Below, one piece after another: positions 9,404 through 19,034 of a stretch of DNA of 64,000 bases; the first letter of the stretch is position 1, and the number at the start of each line of letters is the position of its first letter. The stretch lies in assembly GCA_963734625.1 (NCBI GenBank), contig CAVTHW010000020.1, forward strand, positions 383,750 through 447,749, written 5' to 3'. Position numbers and translations under genes: made by a program. The notes beneath the pieces were generated by a model. That model had not been told where the DNA came from and did not search any database. It worked only from the letters and a program-made list of their open reading frames with translations. The DNA is from CAVTHW01 sp963734625. Lineage in GTDB: Bacteria; Acidobacteriota; Terriglobia; Bryobacterales; Bryobacteraceae.

Positions 9404-10612
9404 CTACCGCAGGACCGGATTCACCGCGGCGCCGTTGGTGAGCGTGGCGTCGCTGGGGAGGGCGACGGCGTCGCCTTCGGCGAGACCTTCGAGCACTTGC
9501 GCGCGGTCGATGGTGGAGAGCCCCAGCGTCACCTTGCGCCAGACAATCCTCTGGCCCTGCAACAGGAACACGCCGGCTTCGCTACCCTGGCGGTGCAGGG
9601 CCTCGCGGGGAATGGAGAGGGCGCCCTGGGCCACGCGCGAACGGATTTCCGCATTGACGTTGGCGCCGGGCGGCAATTCGCGGCCAGGATTCTCGATCAC
9701 GCAAGCGACCTCGCCCACCTGCCGGGAGCCGAGAGCGGCGATCTCGGAGGGCATCCGCTCCACCACGCCATGCCATTGCCTTCCCGGCAGCGCATCCCAG
9801 GTGATGGCCACCGGCATGCCCGCCGCCACGCGGCCGAGCTCCGGCTCGTCGACATACACGCGCACCCGGACCTTATCCGTCTGCCCGACCTTGGCCACCT
9901 GGTCGCCCGGGTTCAGGTAGGCGCCGGCGCGCGCGCCGATGTCGTAGACCACGCCGCCGATCGGAGCCCGCACCGCCGCCTGATCCAGTCGTCGCCGGGC
10001 CACCTCGACGGCGGTTTCGGACTCGACGACTTTGGCCTGAGCCGAAACCTTGTCCGCCTGCCCGACCAGCGCCGCCCGTTTCTTCTCCAGGACCTGAATC
10101 TGAAGCTGCGCGCGTTCGACCCGGCGGGCGGCATCGGCCGCTTCCTGCTTCGTCGCCGCCTGCTTCTCGGCGAGCCGGTCAAGCGCCGCGCGATCCTTCT
10201 CTGCCGCCGCCAGTTCCGCCCGCGCGACGGCAACGTCGCCATCCAGAGTCGCCAGGTCGGAGGCACGGCCGCCCTGATTCAGCACTTGAAGCTCGGCGCG
10301 CGCCTGCCCAAGCCGGGCTTCCGCCGCGATGAGATCGGACTTTGCGTCCTGGGCGCTCAACTCAGCCACTACGTCCCCGCGCGCCACCCGGCTTCCGACA
10401 TGAACGCGGAGCGTTTCTATGACGCCAGTGCGCTCGGCGAGAACCGGCGCCCATTCGAGGGGCTCAACTTTGCCGTTGGTGATCAGGGTGCTGATCAGCG
10501 TCTCCCGCGAGGCCTTGGCGAAGGGAACCGGGAGAGGAGCGATCCGGCGCGAATACATCCACCCGGCCAGGGCGAGGGCCAGAACCGGCAAAAGCAATAG
10601 CAGTTTCTTCAT
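9404..10612 (-). CDS. Periplasmic adaptor (HlyD/RND membrane fusion family)
   Basis: 402 residues with an N-terminal membrane anchor (KKLLLLLPVLALALAGWMY), a lipoyl-like half (TLRVHVGSRVARGDVVAELS), a long alpha-helical hairpin rich in Ala, Glu and Arg (about 85-190), the second lipoyl half, and beta-barrel sequence. Such adaptors connect inner-membrane transporters to an outer-membrane channel. No transporter ATPase, intact pump or TolC-like gene is adjacent; the permease fossil 0.8 kb downstream may be its former partner. Start ATG 10612 is preceded by a weak GAGAAG. Confidence 0.88.
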   Translation of the reverse strand: MKKLLLLLPVLALALAGWMYSRRIAPLPVPFAKASRETLISTLITNGKVEPLEWAPVLAERTGVIETLRVHVGSRVARGDVVAELSAQDAKSDLIAAEARLGQARAELQVLNQGGRASDLATLDGDVAVARAELAAAEKDRAALDRLAEKQAATKQEAADAARRVERAQLQIQVLEKKRAALVGQADKVSAQAKVVESETAVEVARRRLDQAAVRAPIGGVVYDIGARAGAYLNPGDQVAKVGQTDKVRVRVYVDEPELGRVAAGMPVAITWDALPGRQWHGVVERMPSEIAALGSRQVGEVACVIENPGRELPPGANVNAEIRSRVAQGALSIPREALHRQGSEAGVFLLQGQRIVWRKVTLGLSTIDRAQVLEGLAEGDAVALPSDATLTNGAAVNPVLR

Positions 10613-10675
10613 GACGCGCGCTTCTCATTGTGCCAGAAGGCGTGCCGCATGTGTTCTGAGCGACAATGGAAAGTT

Positions 10676-10993
10676 ATGGCCGCGTTCCGAATCCACAGGC
10701 TGAAACCAGCCCAACGGTTGCAGTTCCGGTGGTCGCCGCACACCAGCGGGACGGCCGTGGTGAAGCCCAGGGACTACGCGGAGGGCGACCGCGTCGAGGC
10801 GGCGGGCACCTACGCCGCCTGGACTTCGCTGCGCGGCACCGCCGCGGCCCTGGAAGTAGGCGACATTATCGAGAGCGAGGACGGGAAGCTTTGGATCTGC
10901 AAGTACGTGGGCTTCGAGGAGGCGCAGTGGGCCGCGCCCGAGGCTCCCCGAGAGAACAAGGATATTAGGGATGCCGGCGGACAACAACCCTGA
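10676..10993 (+). CDS. Conserved-looking hypothetical protein
   Basis: 105 residues from ATG 10676, which has GGAAAG just upstream; an earlier in-frame start at 10628 lacks this. Not recognised. The central part (KPRDYAEGDRVEAAGTYAAW, DIIESEDGKLWICKYVGFEEA) suggests a small beta-rich domain; no signal peptide or membrane segment. It overlaps the next gene, a 2H phosphoesterase, by 23 bases, so they are probably co-translated. Confidence 0.6.
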   Translation: MAAFRIHRLKPAQRLQFRWSPHTSGTAVVKPRDYAEGDRVEAAGTYAAWTSLRGTAAALEVGDIIESEDGKLWICKYVGFEEAQWAAPEAPRENKDIRDAGGQQP

Positions 10994-11534
10994 GCAGCGA
11001 ATCAACCTCTTCTCGCTGGTGACTTATCTCCCCGAACCGCTGGGTGGTTTCGTGGACCGGCTGCGGCAGGAGCTTGTGCCCGCCTGCAATCTGCGCGCGC
11101 ACGTGACCATCCTGCCGCCGCGCCCGCTCACCGCGCCGCCGGAGGCTGCCTGGGCGCACATCCGCTCCATCCTTCGCGAATGCGCAGCATTCGAGCTGAA
11201 GCTGAGAGACGTCGAGATATTCACGCTTTCCTCGGTGGTCTATCTGGCTCTGAACAAACAGGGGCGCGAGCAGATGCAGCGCTTGCACGACGCGCTGAAC
11301 ACCGGCGCCGCCCACTTCAACGAGCCATTCCCATACCATCCGCACGTGACCCTGGCCCAGCAGATCACCTCGGAGCAGGTGCCGGCGGTTTTCGAATTCG
11401 CCCGCTACCGCTGGGCGGGCTTCCTGCATGAGCGTACCTTCCCGATTGACCGCGCGACATTCGTGCAATCCACCATCTACAACACCTGGATCGACCTGGA
11501 TGAGGATTTCCTGGGCCAGGGGACGACTCCTTAA
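10971..11534 (+). CDS. 2'-5' RNA ligase-like 2H phosphoesterase
   Basis: 187 residues with two HxT motifs, HVTILPP (His44) and HPHVTLAQ (His125), the paired catalytic histidines of the LigT/2H phosphoesterase fold. Family members hydrolyse cyclic phosphodiester bonds (for example 2',3'-cyclic phosphate ends of RNA) or ligate 2'-5' RNA; the substrate here is unknown. The gene overlaps the preceding hypothetical by 23 bases. It ends just before the first of several short repeats rich in GCAAAGGCGCAAAG. Confidence 0.85.
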   Translation: MPADNNPEQRINLFSLVTYLPEPLGGFVDRLRQELVPACNLRAHVTILPPRPLTAPPEAAWAHIRSILRECAAFELKLRDVEIFTLSSVVYLALNKQGREQMQRLHDALNTGAAHFNEPFPYHPHVTLAQQITSEQVPAVFEFARYRWAGFLHERTFPIDRATFVQSTIYNTWIDLDEDFLGQGTTP

Positions 11535-11576
11535 GACGCCTCACGCAAAGACGCAAAGGCGCAAAGGCTGGAATGG

Positions 11577-11840
11577 TTAGCTGTCCGGTTCCGGGTTCTG
11601 CAATGGCTCCAGCAGCTCGCGAGCCTCATCTTCGAATTCACGCGCCACTTGGATCTGGCTATAGCAGCCGCACAGCGGGGTCAGCCCAAGTGAAGTGCCA
11701 TCCTGAGGCATCCGCATGTCTGAGAGATCCTGGCTCTTCACCAGGAACTCAATGCCGACTTCCTCCAATGACGCCTTAGCCAGAGCCAAGGCGAAGGTAT
11801 CATGGGTTTCCAAGACGGTAACCGATTCGAGCTCATGCAT
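11577..11840 (-). CDS. DUF2007-like small protein
   Basis: 87 residues. The start SVTVLETHDTFALALAKASL followed by EVGIEFLVKSQDL and the end QIQVAREFEDEARELLEPL match the pattern of DUF2007 'putative signal transducing protein' domains, small ferredoxin-like folds related to PII-type sensors. No ligand can be named. It is convergent with the 2H phosphoesterase gene and divergent from the GxxExxY gene; short repeats lie on both sides. Confidence 0.7.
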   Translation of the reverse strand: MHELESVTVLETHDTFALALAKASLEEVGIEFLVKSQDLSDMRMPQDGTSLGLTPLCGCYSQIQVAREFEDEARELLEPLQNPEPDS

Positions 11841-11874
11841 CGGTGACAGCTCCCGTCAACAGGATACACCACAG

Positions 11875-11944
11875 TCTCACGCTAAGGCGCAAAGGCGCAA
11901 AGAAATGCCTATATATCTTCGCGGCTTTGCGGCTTTGCGTGAGA
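11875..11944. repeat. Inverted pair of TTTGCG/CGCAAA repeats before the GxxExxY gene
   Basis: Left arm 11875-11902 and right arm 11917-11944 are near-complementary (CTCACGC..AAGGCGCAAAG against CTTTGCGGCTTTGCGTGAG) around a 14-base loop, so RNA from here can fold into a long hairpin. Single copies of the same unit flank the locus at 11539-11567 (same orientation as the left arm) and 12371-12401 (opposite orientation). The GxxExxY gene is thus bracketed by one repeat family on both sides. Confidence 0.8.
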
Positions 11945-11976
11945 TATCGGCGCCAGAAAGGCGACTACTCTTCCAG

Positions 11977-12360
11977 GTGACTGAGAACGAAATCGCTCGG
12001 GCCGTGGTGGACTCGCCCTACCGGGTCCATTGCGCCTTGGGCCCCGGGTTGCTCGAATCCGTTTATGAGACCACATTGACGCTGGAACTTGCCGAAAGAG
12101 GACTTCGGCAGGTTCGCCAGCAGCCGGTCCCAGTCGTCTACGGATCCGTGCGGCTGGAATTGGGGTTCCGCGCCGACATTGTGGTTGAGGACAAGCTGGT
12201 CGTGGAGATAAAGTCGGTGGAGGCGATCGCGCAGGTCCACAAGAAACAGCTCCTGACCTACCTCAGGCTGATGGACAAGAGACTCGGGTTGCTGATCAAC
12301 TTCAACGTCGCGCTCATCAAGAACGGCATCACCCGGATTGTTAACGGACTCAGCGATTGA
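11977..12360 (+). CDS. GxxExxY family protein
   Basis: About 127 residues from GTG 11977. The family motif is GLLESVY (Gly24, Glu27, Tyr30) within ALGPGLLESVYETTL; the rest (GFRADIVVEDKLVVEIKSVE, then HKKQLLTYLRL) resembles the PD-(D/E)XK nuclease-like core assigned to this family. The function is not established. The open frame extends upstream to 11716 but runs antisense through the DUF2007 gene and the repeat hairpin; known members start with a short ENEI.. segment as here. An ATG at 11905, inside the repeat, is the alternative start. Flanking repeats on both sides suggest transfer as a cassette. Confidence 0.82.
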   Translation: MTENEIARAVVDSPYRVHCALGPGLLESVYETTLTLELAERGLRQVRQQPVPVVYGSVRLELGFRADIVVEDKLVVEIKSVEAIAQVHKKQLLTYLRLMDKRLGLLINFNVALIKNGITRIVNGLSD

Positions 12361-12406
12361 TTCAGTGCTTTCCTTTGCGTCTTTGCGGCTTGGCGTGAGA
12401 TCTACC

Positions 12407-12889
12407 CTACTCGAACATCTCCAACTGGGTCTTCGGCACGGGCTTGGCCTTGCGCGGCCGCAGGGGGCCGCCGACGACGCCCAACACGTGGAATTCCTTC
12501 AAGGCGTCCTTCGGAACGAACATTCTCTGGTTGTTGGATGAGGGGTTGGGCGGGACCACGGTGAAGCCGAACGGCTCGAGTTCAAGCAGGTTGTTGGTAA
12601 GCAATCCATCCATCAGCTCGCCGTCCCGGAAAAGCATGCGGACCCAGAGGCCCTCCATCCGGGGGCGGGCGTGAAAGAGCCGAGGTTCGGTTTCGGTTCC
12701 AGTCGAGCTGAAATCTTTAACGAAACAGACAATTTTTACGTCCGCGTAGGGCAGCAGCACGACCGTTCCACCGGGGCTCATAACCTCGATTCCGCCGGCC
12801 TGAAAGCAGGTCTTTGGATTCACAAAGCCGGTGACGGATTCGCGTTCAAAACGCCGGACAACAACTTTCTTGCTGGTAGAGCCGGTCAA
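12407..12889 (-). CDS. Hypothetical protein (DUF6982-like, tentative)
   Basis: 160 residues from TTG 12889, preceded by AAAGGTG. Sequence KVVVRRFERESVTGFVNP, EVMSPGGTVVLLPYADVK and CFVKDF recalls a conserved acidobacterial family of small beta-rich cytoplasmic proteins that I believe is listed as DUF6982; the name is uncertain. No signal peptide or membrane segment. The C-terminus (VPKTQLEMFE) is hydrophilic. An out-of-frame ATG just upstream (MAKLEVKVLF) could mark a different start if one base is missing near 12885. The downstream side abuts a copy of the TTTGCG repeat. Confidence 0.6.
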   Translation of the reverse strand: MTGSTSKKVVVRRFERESVTGFVNPKTCFQAGGIEVMSPGGTVVLLPYADVKIVCFVKDFSSTGTETEPRLFHARPRMEGLWVRMLFRDGELMDGLLTNNLLELEPFGFTVVPPNPSSNNQRMFVPKDALKEFHVLGVVGGPLRPRKAKPVPKTQLEMFE

Positions 12890-13070
12890 AGAGCACCTTT
12901 ACTTCGAGTTTTGCCATCAAACAATTTCGGACGTATTGTACTATACGCAGGCATGTTTTTGATTCCCCTCCGGCTGGGTCTATACTGAATAATACCCTGG
13001 AATCCGAAATGGAAAACCGGGATGAATTCATCTGTCGATCCTGGCATTAAAGGTGGAGGTTGAGTCAACC

Positions 13071-16000
13071 ATGAAGCAGACATTTGGGGTTTCGCTGTCC
13101 GTGAGACGAATTCTGATTATGGCGTTGGTGCTGCTCTGCACTCTCCTGCAGGCAAACGCGGCTGCCGTCATTAAGAACCTGCAGGTGGAGTACAGGAATA
13201 CCCCTCTGGGTATCGATGTGGCACAGCCGCGTTTCAGCTGGCAAATGGCCACCACGGCAGGCGAGCGCGGATATGCGCAGACCGCGTACCAGATTCAAGT
13301 CAAGGATCCCAAGGGCAACGTAGTCTGGGATACGAAGAGGGTCGAAGACTCAACTTCGCTCGGCATAAAATATGCCGGAAGTCCGCTCAAGGCCGCTACC
13401 AGATACTCGTGGACGGTCACCGTTTGGAACCAGGCGGGAGCGAGACTCGCCGGCAGTTCCTGGTTTGAAACCGGCCTGATGGATCCCGCGCCGGATTCGA
13501 GCGCCTGGGGCGGCGCCAAATGGATCGGCGGAGGAAACGAGGATCTGGTGCTCTATGCGCCTTATCTGGCGATCTTCGATGTGAAGTATGCCCTGACGAT
13601 CGCACCGGGCAGCACCCGCGCGAGCTTTGTATATGGGGCCAACGACTCGCGGCTGATGGATAAGAACAAGAACATCTACCAGGTCGAGAGCGGCAAGGAT
13701 CAGAGCTACATCAAGCTGGAACTCGACATTTCCGCCGTCAATGGCACGCCGGAAGGCAAGGCGAAGCTCCATGTCTACCGCGCCGGCTACAAGGACACCG
13801 ATACGCCCTCACAACCGTTGCGGACTTTCGAGGTCACAACCGAACTGATCAATAATGCCAACAAGAACGCGGAACATGTCATCGAATTCCGCAGCACCTT
13901 TGGACAGATCGCTATTTCGATCGACGGGCAAACCGCGATCGCGGGCGCTGCTCCTGCCGGGCAGCCGCCTGCCGGCGCAGCTGAAGCCCCAGCCGCGGGC
14001 GCTGGCGCAGCTCGAGGCGGAGCCCAGCCGGAGGCGGAGGCGGAGGTCGCGGCGGCGGCGCTGCGAATTCGGTGAACCTGAATCCCGTGGGTTCGGGCGG
14101 CAATTACATTCCTTTCGGAATGCTCTGCGATATCGGGTTTTTCCGTCGGGCCGGGCCAGAATGCCACGTTCCGCGATGTCACGGTTCGCAACAACCGCGC
14201 CCCCAACAATATCCTTTTCCAGGAGAGTCTGGCCGGCGGCTCCTATAAAGGGATCTATGCCGGACTTCGTCAGGCCCAACTCCGGTTTCTCCGTAGCCAA
14301 CGGACGCTATGTCCTCGCCGGCGGCGGCAATGGCGTCTTTCTGGTCAGGAATCCGAGCCGGAACTCGGCCCCGATGCTGCGCACCACGTTCAAGACGCTC
14401 CGGCAAAGCCGTCGAAGGCGCCCGCCTCTATGTCACCGCGCGCGGCATTTATGAGGTCTTCCTGAACGGCAAACGTGTGGGTGACGACTATTACAATCCC
14501 GGGTTGACCCAGTACAACATCACCCACATGTATCAGACCTATGATGTCACCGGCATGATCAAGGCCGGCGAAAACGCCATGGGCGCGATGCTCGGGGAAG
14601 GCTGGTGGAGCGGCCTGCTCAGCTTCGGCAACATCTGGAATCACTTCGGCGACCGGCAGTCGCTGCTGGCCAAACTCGTCGTCACTTACAAGGATGGCAC
14701 CTCCGACACGATCACCACCAACGACCGGACGTGGAAGTACTACGGCGACGGACCTCTGGTATACAGCAGCCTGGATTTTGGCGAGGTTTACGATGCCGCC
14801 AGGGAGCCCGCCGTGGAAGGCTGGACCACTGCTGCCTATGACGACAGCAAATGGAAGAGCGCGGTCGTGGTGCCGCTCGAAGGTACGGCATTTTCGGGCA
14901 TGGAAGGCGGACGGGGGGGCGGACAGGGAACGCCGTTCAACTATCGACAAACTGTCCCTGATCGGCCAGATCGGCAACAATGCCGGCGTGTTCCGGACGC
15001 TTACGGCGCAAAGCGTCAAGGAAGTGCGGCCCGGCGTGTATGTCTACAACATGGGGCAGAACCTGGTGGGAGTGCCGAGGATCAGCATCGCCAACGGGCG
15101 CGCCGGCGGCAGAATCACCCTCAGGTTTTCCGAAATGCTGTATCCCGATCTGAAAGAGTCGGGGAAGAATGTCGGCATGCTCATGACGGAAAACTATCGT
15201 GCCGCGCTGAGCCAGGACGTCTACACGATGAAGGCGGGAAGCCAGGTTTTCCAGCCCCGGTTTACCTCCCATGGATATCAATACGTCGAAATCACCGGGA
15301 TCGATAAGCCGCTTCCGCTGGCAGCCGTTCAGGGCGTGGCGATCAGTTCCGTCAGGGAGTTGACGGCCGATTACAAGACATCCAACGCAGAAGGTCAACC
15401 GGCTGTGGTCGAATCTTGTGTGGTCCAACGTCGACAACTTCCTCACGATACCGACCGACTGCCCGCAACGCAACGAGCGCATGGGTTGGTCCGGTGACAT
15501 CAATGTGTTTTCCCGCACCGCCACCTATGTATCGAATGCGGATCAATTCCTTACCCGTCACATGTACGGCATGCGCGACACGCAGGCGGCTACCGGGAGA
15601 TTTGCGGATGTCGCGCCAATCGGAGGAGGCTTCGGCGGCGTCCTCTGGGGAAGCGCGGGAATTGTGGTTCCGTGGGAAACCTATCTGCAATACAAGGACG
15701 TCGCCCTGTTGGAGCGGCACTATCCGGCGATGGTCGCCTATATGGACTATCTCGAGACCACCATCGATCCGAAGACAGGCTTGAGTTCGGACGGGCAGTT
15801 GGGCGACTGGCTGGGGCCGCAGAACAATGCGCTGGGATCGGCCTTCCTGGTGACCGCATATCACGCCTATGACCTCGATATCATGGCGAAGGTAGCCGAA
15901 GTAATCGGCAAATCGAGCGATGCGGCAAAGTATAGGGGCATGTATGAAAAGCGAAAGGCGTTCTTCAATGCCACTTTTGTAAATACCGAAAGAAAGACCG

Positions 16001-16820
16001 CTCGGCGTTGGCGGCGGACGCGGCGGGTTCGGCGGCGGAGGAGGCCGGGGAGCGGCGCCGGCGGCAGCCTCCGGAATTCAGAGTGGCCGACACCCAGACT
16101 TCCTACGCGGTCGGCCTGGCCATGGGTCTGTTCAACGACCAAAACATCCCCTACATGGTCAAGAACCTGGCGGAAACCGTGACCCGGGAAAACAAAGACG
16201 ACGGCGGCGTCGCACGCCCGAAGTATTCGCTGATGACCGGGTTCATCGGCACCGCCTGGATCAGCAAGGCGCTGTCCGACAACGGCCTTAGCGAACTGGC
16301 GTACCGGATCCTGCAGAACAACCAGTATCCGTCGTGGCTTTATGCAATCGACCAGGGGGCGACCTCGATCTGGGAACGGCTCAACGGATACACGGTGGAA
16401 AATGGATTCGGCGGCAACAACAGCATGAACTCGTTCAACCACTATTCCTTCGGCGCCGTCGGCCAATGGATGATGGCCTACTCGCTTGGCATTCAGCGGG
16501 ATGAACCCGGCTTCAAGAAGTTCATTCTTCAGCCGGAGCCCGATCCTACGGGAGTCATGACGTCGGCGGAGGGCTATTACGACTCCATGTACGGCAGGAT
16601 CAGCAGCGCCTGGAAAGTAGACGGCAAGGTTCTTACCTACCGGGCCACCGTTCCAGCCAACACGACCGCCACCCTCTATCTGCCCGCAACTGCGCCAAAG
16701 GCTGTGAAGGAAGGCGGAAAGGATGCCGCCGAGGCGAACGGTGTCACTTTTGTCAGGTATGAAAACGGCAAGGCGGTCTACAATCTAAAGTCCGGCAGCT
16801 ACGTGTTCACCTCGAATTAG
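13071..16820 (+). CDS. Alpha-L-rhamnosidase, GH78, exported (broken by several frameshifts)
   Basis: Starts at ATG 13071 behind AGGTGGAGG, with a clear signal peptide (RRILIMALVLLCTLLQANAA). Domain order is that of GH78: an N-terminal Fn3-like part, a Bac_rhamnosid_N block (GARLYVTARGIYEVFLNGKR, YNPGLTQYNITHMYQTYDV), the catalytic barrel with DCPQRNERMGWSGD, and a C-terminal beta domain ending at 16820. It should release L-rhamnose from rhamnogalacturonan or glycosides outside the cytoplasm. The frame changes near 14060, 14150, 14260, 14400, 14935, 15400 and 16005, mostly in G/C-rich low-complexity loops (GGRGGG-like), while sequence between the breaks is well preserved. It is either a recent pseudogene or an assembly with indel errors; I favour errors. 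The PL10 lyase follows 10 bases later. Confidence 0.85.
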
Positions 16821-16830
16821 CGATTAAGCT

Positions 16831-17932
16831 ATGCGCGTTTTCATGGCATTCCTCTGGCTCGTTGCCGGCATGGCCGGCCAGCCGGGACCTTCCGCTCCCG
16901 GGACGGTGCGTTGGAGCAACGCGATGCGCCAACCGGCGGCGTGGTATGGCACGCCGGAAGCGATACGCATCGCTGACAATCTGCTGCTCTGCCAGTTCGA
17001 CAACGGAGGGTGGGATAAGAACATCGACAGGGCCGCACCGCTCGATGCCAAACAGAAGGAACAACTGATGCGCGAGAAGGGCACTCCGCTGGGGCGCACT
17101 GACAATCGACAACGGAGCTACGTACACCGAGATGCAGTACCTAGCCAAGGTCCACGCCGCCACCAGGGAAAAGCGGTTTGCGGAATCGTTCCTCCGAGGC
17201 CTCCAGTATCTTTTCGCCGCTCAGTACCCCAACGGCGGCTGGCCGCAGTACTTTCCGCTGCGAGACGGCTACTGGAGCCGCATCACATATAACGACAGCG
17301 CGATGGTTGGAGTATTGAAGTTACTCCAATCGGTTTCCACCGGGGAAGGCGACTACGCATTCGTCTCCCAGGCGGATCGCCGGCGAGCCGGGGAGGCGGT
17401 CGGGAAGGGGCTCGAATGCATCCTGAAGAGCCAGGTGTTGCGCGCTGGACGTCTCACGGTCTGGTGCGCGCAGCACGACGAGCGCACCCTCGCTCCGGCC
17501 CTGGGCCGCTCGTACGAGTTACCCTCCCTCAGCGGCAGCGAGAGTGTCGGCGTGGTCCGGTTTCTCATGAGCATCGAGCCGCCCTCCCCCGGAATCGTGC
17601 GCTCGGTCGTGAGCGCCGTCGCCTGGTTCAATGCGGTCAAGATCAGCGGCTTCCGCTACCGGGACGTCCCTGCCCCAGGGATGCCGGGAGGAACCGACCG
17701 GCTTCTGATCCCCGATCCCGAGGCGCCTCCCCTGTGGGCCCGCTTTTACGAGACCGGCACCGACCGCCCCATTTTCTCGGGACGCGACGGCATCTTGAAG
17801 TACGCGGTGACCCAGATCGAGCACGAGCGGCGCACCGGCTACGGGTGGTATGGAACCTGGGCTGCGGACTTGTTGAGCGAAGAGTACCCGAAGTGGATGA
17901 ACAAGTGGGCAGCAGGCAGCAGTCTCAGATAG
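16831..17932 (+). CDS. Pectate lyase, PL10 family, exported (one frameshift)
   Basis: Starts with a signal peptide (VFMAFLWLVAGMAG). PL10 features: WSNAMRQPAAWYG, FDNGGWDKNID, YPNGGWPQYFPLRDGYW followed by ITYNDSAMVGVL, and HDERTLAPALGRSYELPSLS with ESVGVVRFLM. The enzyme cleaves polygalacturonate by beta-elimination. The frame shifts near 17095 (after EKGTPLG, then TIDNGATYTEMQYLAKV in the other frame), probably one missing or extra base in GCTGGGGCGC. With the GH78 gene 10 bases upstream it forms a small pectin/rhamnogalacturonan-degrading unit. Confidence 0.85.
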
Positions 17933-18114
17933 GAATAGGCTCCCTGCCTGGTCCGAGAACTGGATCTGCTTGAATGCGGTTTTCCTCCCGCACAATTCCC
18001 GCATTTGTCCCGCCAACTCCGAGCCTATAAGTTCTTTGTTTTTAGCGCGGGCTTCTGAGATTTATTGAGCCTAAAGGCTGGAAACAATTCCGGAGGTATT
18101 GTATCATTGGCACG

Positions 18115-19014
18115 ATGCCCAGTGTCGCCTGCTTTTGCGGAAAAGTGCAGGCCTTCGTCGATTACTGTCGTATCGAGAAGGGTTTGGCGAAGAATACGCT
18201 CGAGGCATACCAGCGCGACCTGGACAGTTTCTGCTCGTTCGCGGCGCTGGAGTGCCCGGAGCGCCTCCCAGGCACCGAGGAACTGGGGCGGTACCTGGAC
18301 TCGCTGTACCGGCGCGGGCTCGCAAGTTGTTCTATAGCAAGGAACTTAGCTACGCTTCGCAGTTTTTATGGATTCCTGATTCGAGAGGGAGCGATCGAGC
18401 GCGATCCCACCAGTTTTCTGCCCTCCCCAAAGCAATGGAACAGTCTGCCTAAGTATTTGAATCTGGAGCAGATCAACCGCCTGGTTGGGGCTCCGGCCCA
18501 GACCAAAGCGACAGGCGTCCGCAATAGGGCTATGTTGGAGCTGCTATACGCCGCCGGGCTCAGGGTTTCCGAACTTTGCCAATTGCAGCTTTCGGACCTG
18601 AACTTCGAGATGGGCGTTTTGCGAGTGATGGGAAAGGGCGGAAAGCAGCGGCTGGTCCCGGTGGGACGGGAGGCGCTGAACGCCGTCTCCGCCTATCTGG
18701 AGACCGCGCGCCCATGCCTACTGAGGGAGCGAGGCAGTCCGTTCCTGTTTGTCACGGCCCGGGGCGGCAGCCTGACCCGGCAGGGTTTCTGGAAGCTCCT
18801 GGCAGGCTGCGGCAAGCAAGCCGGGATCTTTCACGGCTTGACTCCCCACGTCCTGCGCCACACCTTCGCGACGCACCTGCTCGAAGGCGGGTCCGATTTG
18901 CGCAGCCTGCAGATCATGCTGGGACATGCGGACATTTCCACGACCCAGATTTACACCCACGTGTTAAGGTCGCGGCTGAAGAAAACGGTGGAGGAGCATC
19001 ATCCCCGCGCGTAG
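18115..19014 (+). CDS. XerC/XerD-type tyrosine recombinase
   Basis: 299 residues. Core-binding SAM-like domain 8-95, catalytic domain 110-299. All catalytic residues are visible: Arg150 (AAGLRVSEL), Lys174 (MGKGGKQR), His245 and Arg248 (HVLRH), His271 (GHADIS) and nucleophile Tyr280 (QIYTHV). Length and absence of insertions are those of XerC/XerD, which resolve chromosome dimers at dif; C versus D cannot be decided from sequence alone. No dif-like site or integrated element was recognised alongside, so a phage or integron origin is not supported. The CCA-type nucleotidyltransferase follows 20 bases later. Confidence 0.9.
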   Translation: MPSVACFCGKVQAFVDYCRIEKGLAKNTLEAYQRDLDSFCSFAALECPERLPGTEELGRYLDSLYRRGLASCSIARNLATLRSFYGFLIREGAIERDPTSFLPSPKQWNSLPKYLNLEQINRLVGAPAQTKATGVRNRAMLELLYAAGLRVSELCQLQLSDLNFEMGVLRVMGKGGKQRLVPVGREALNAVSAYLETARPCLLRERGSPFLFVTARGGSLTRQGFWKLLAGCGKQAGIFHGLTPHVLRHTFATHLLEGGSDLRSLQIMLGHADISTTQIYTHVLRSRLKKTVEEHHPRA

Positions 19015-19034
19015 CGGGGCAGATGAGAGGTCCG

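Noticed and set aside
9314..10600. A 428-codon frame antisense to the membrane fusion protein
   Set aside because: No recognisable protein sequence; shadow of the real adaptor gene.
656..12401. A CRISPR array among the repeats
   Set aside because: Repeats are long tandem, inverted or dispersed; no regular spacers and no cas genes.
18115..19014. A phage or genomic-island integrase
   Set aside because: Size and sequence are those of XerC/XerD; no attachment repeats, tRNA or phage genes nearby.
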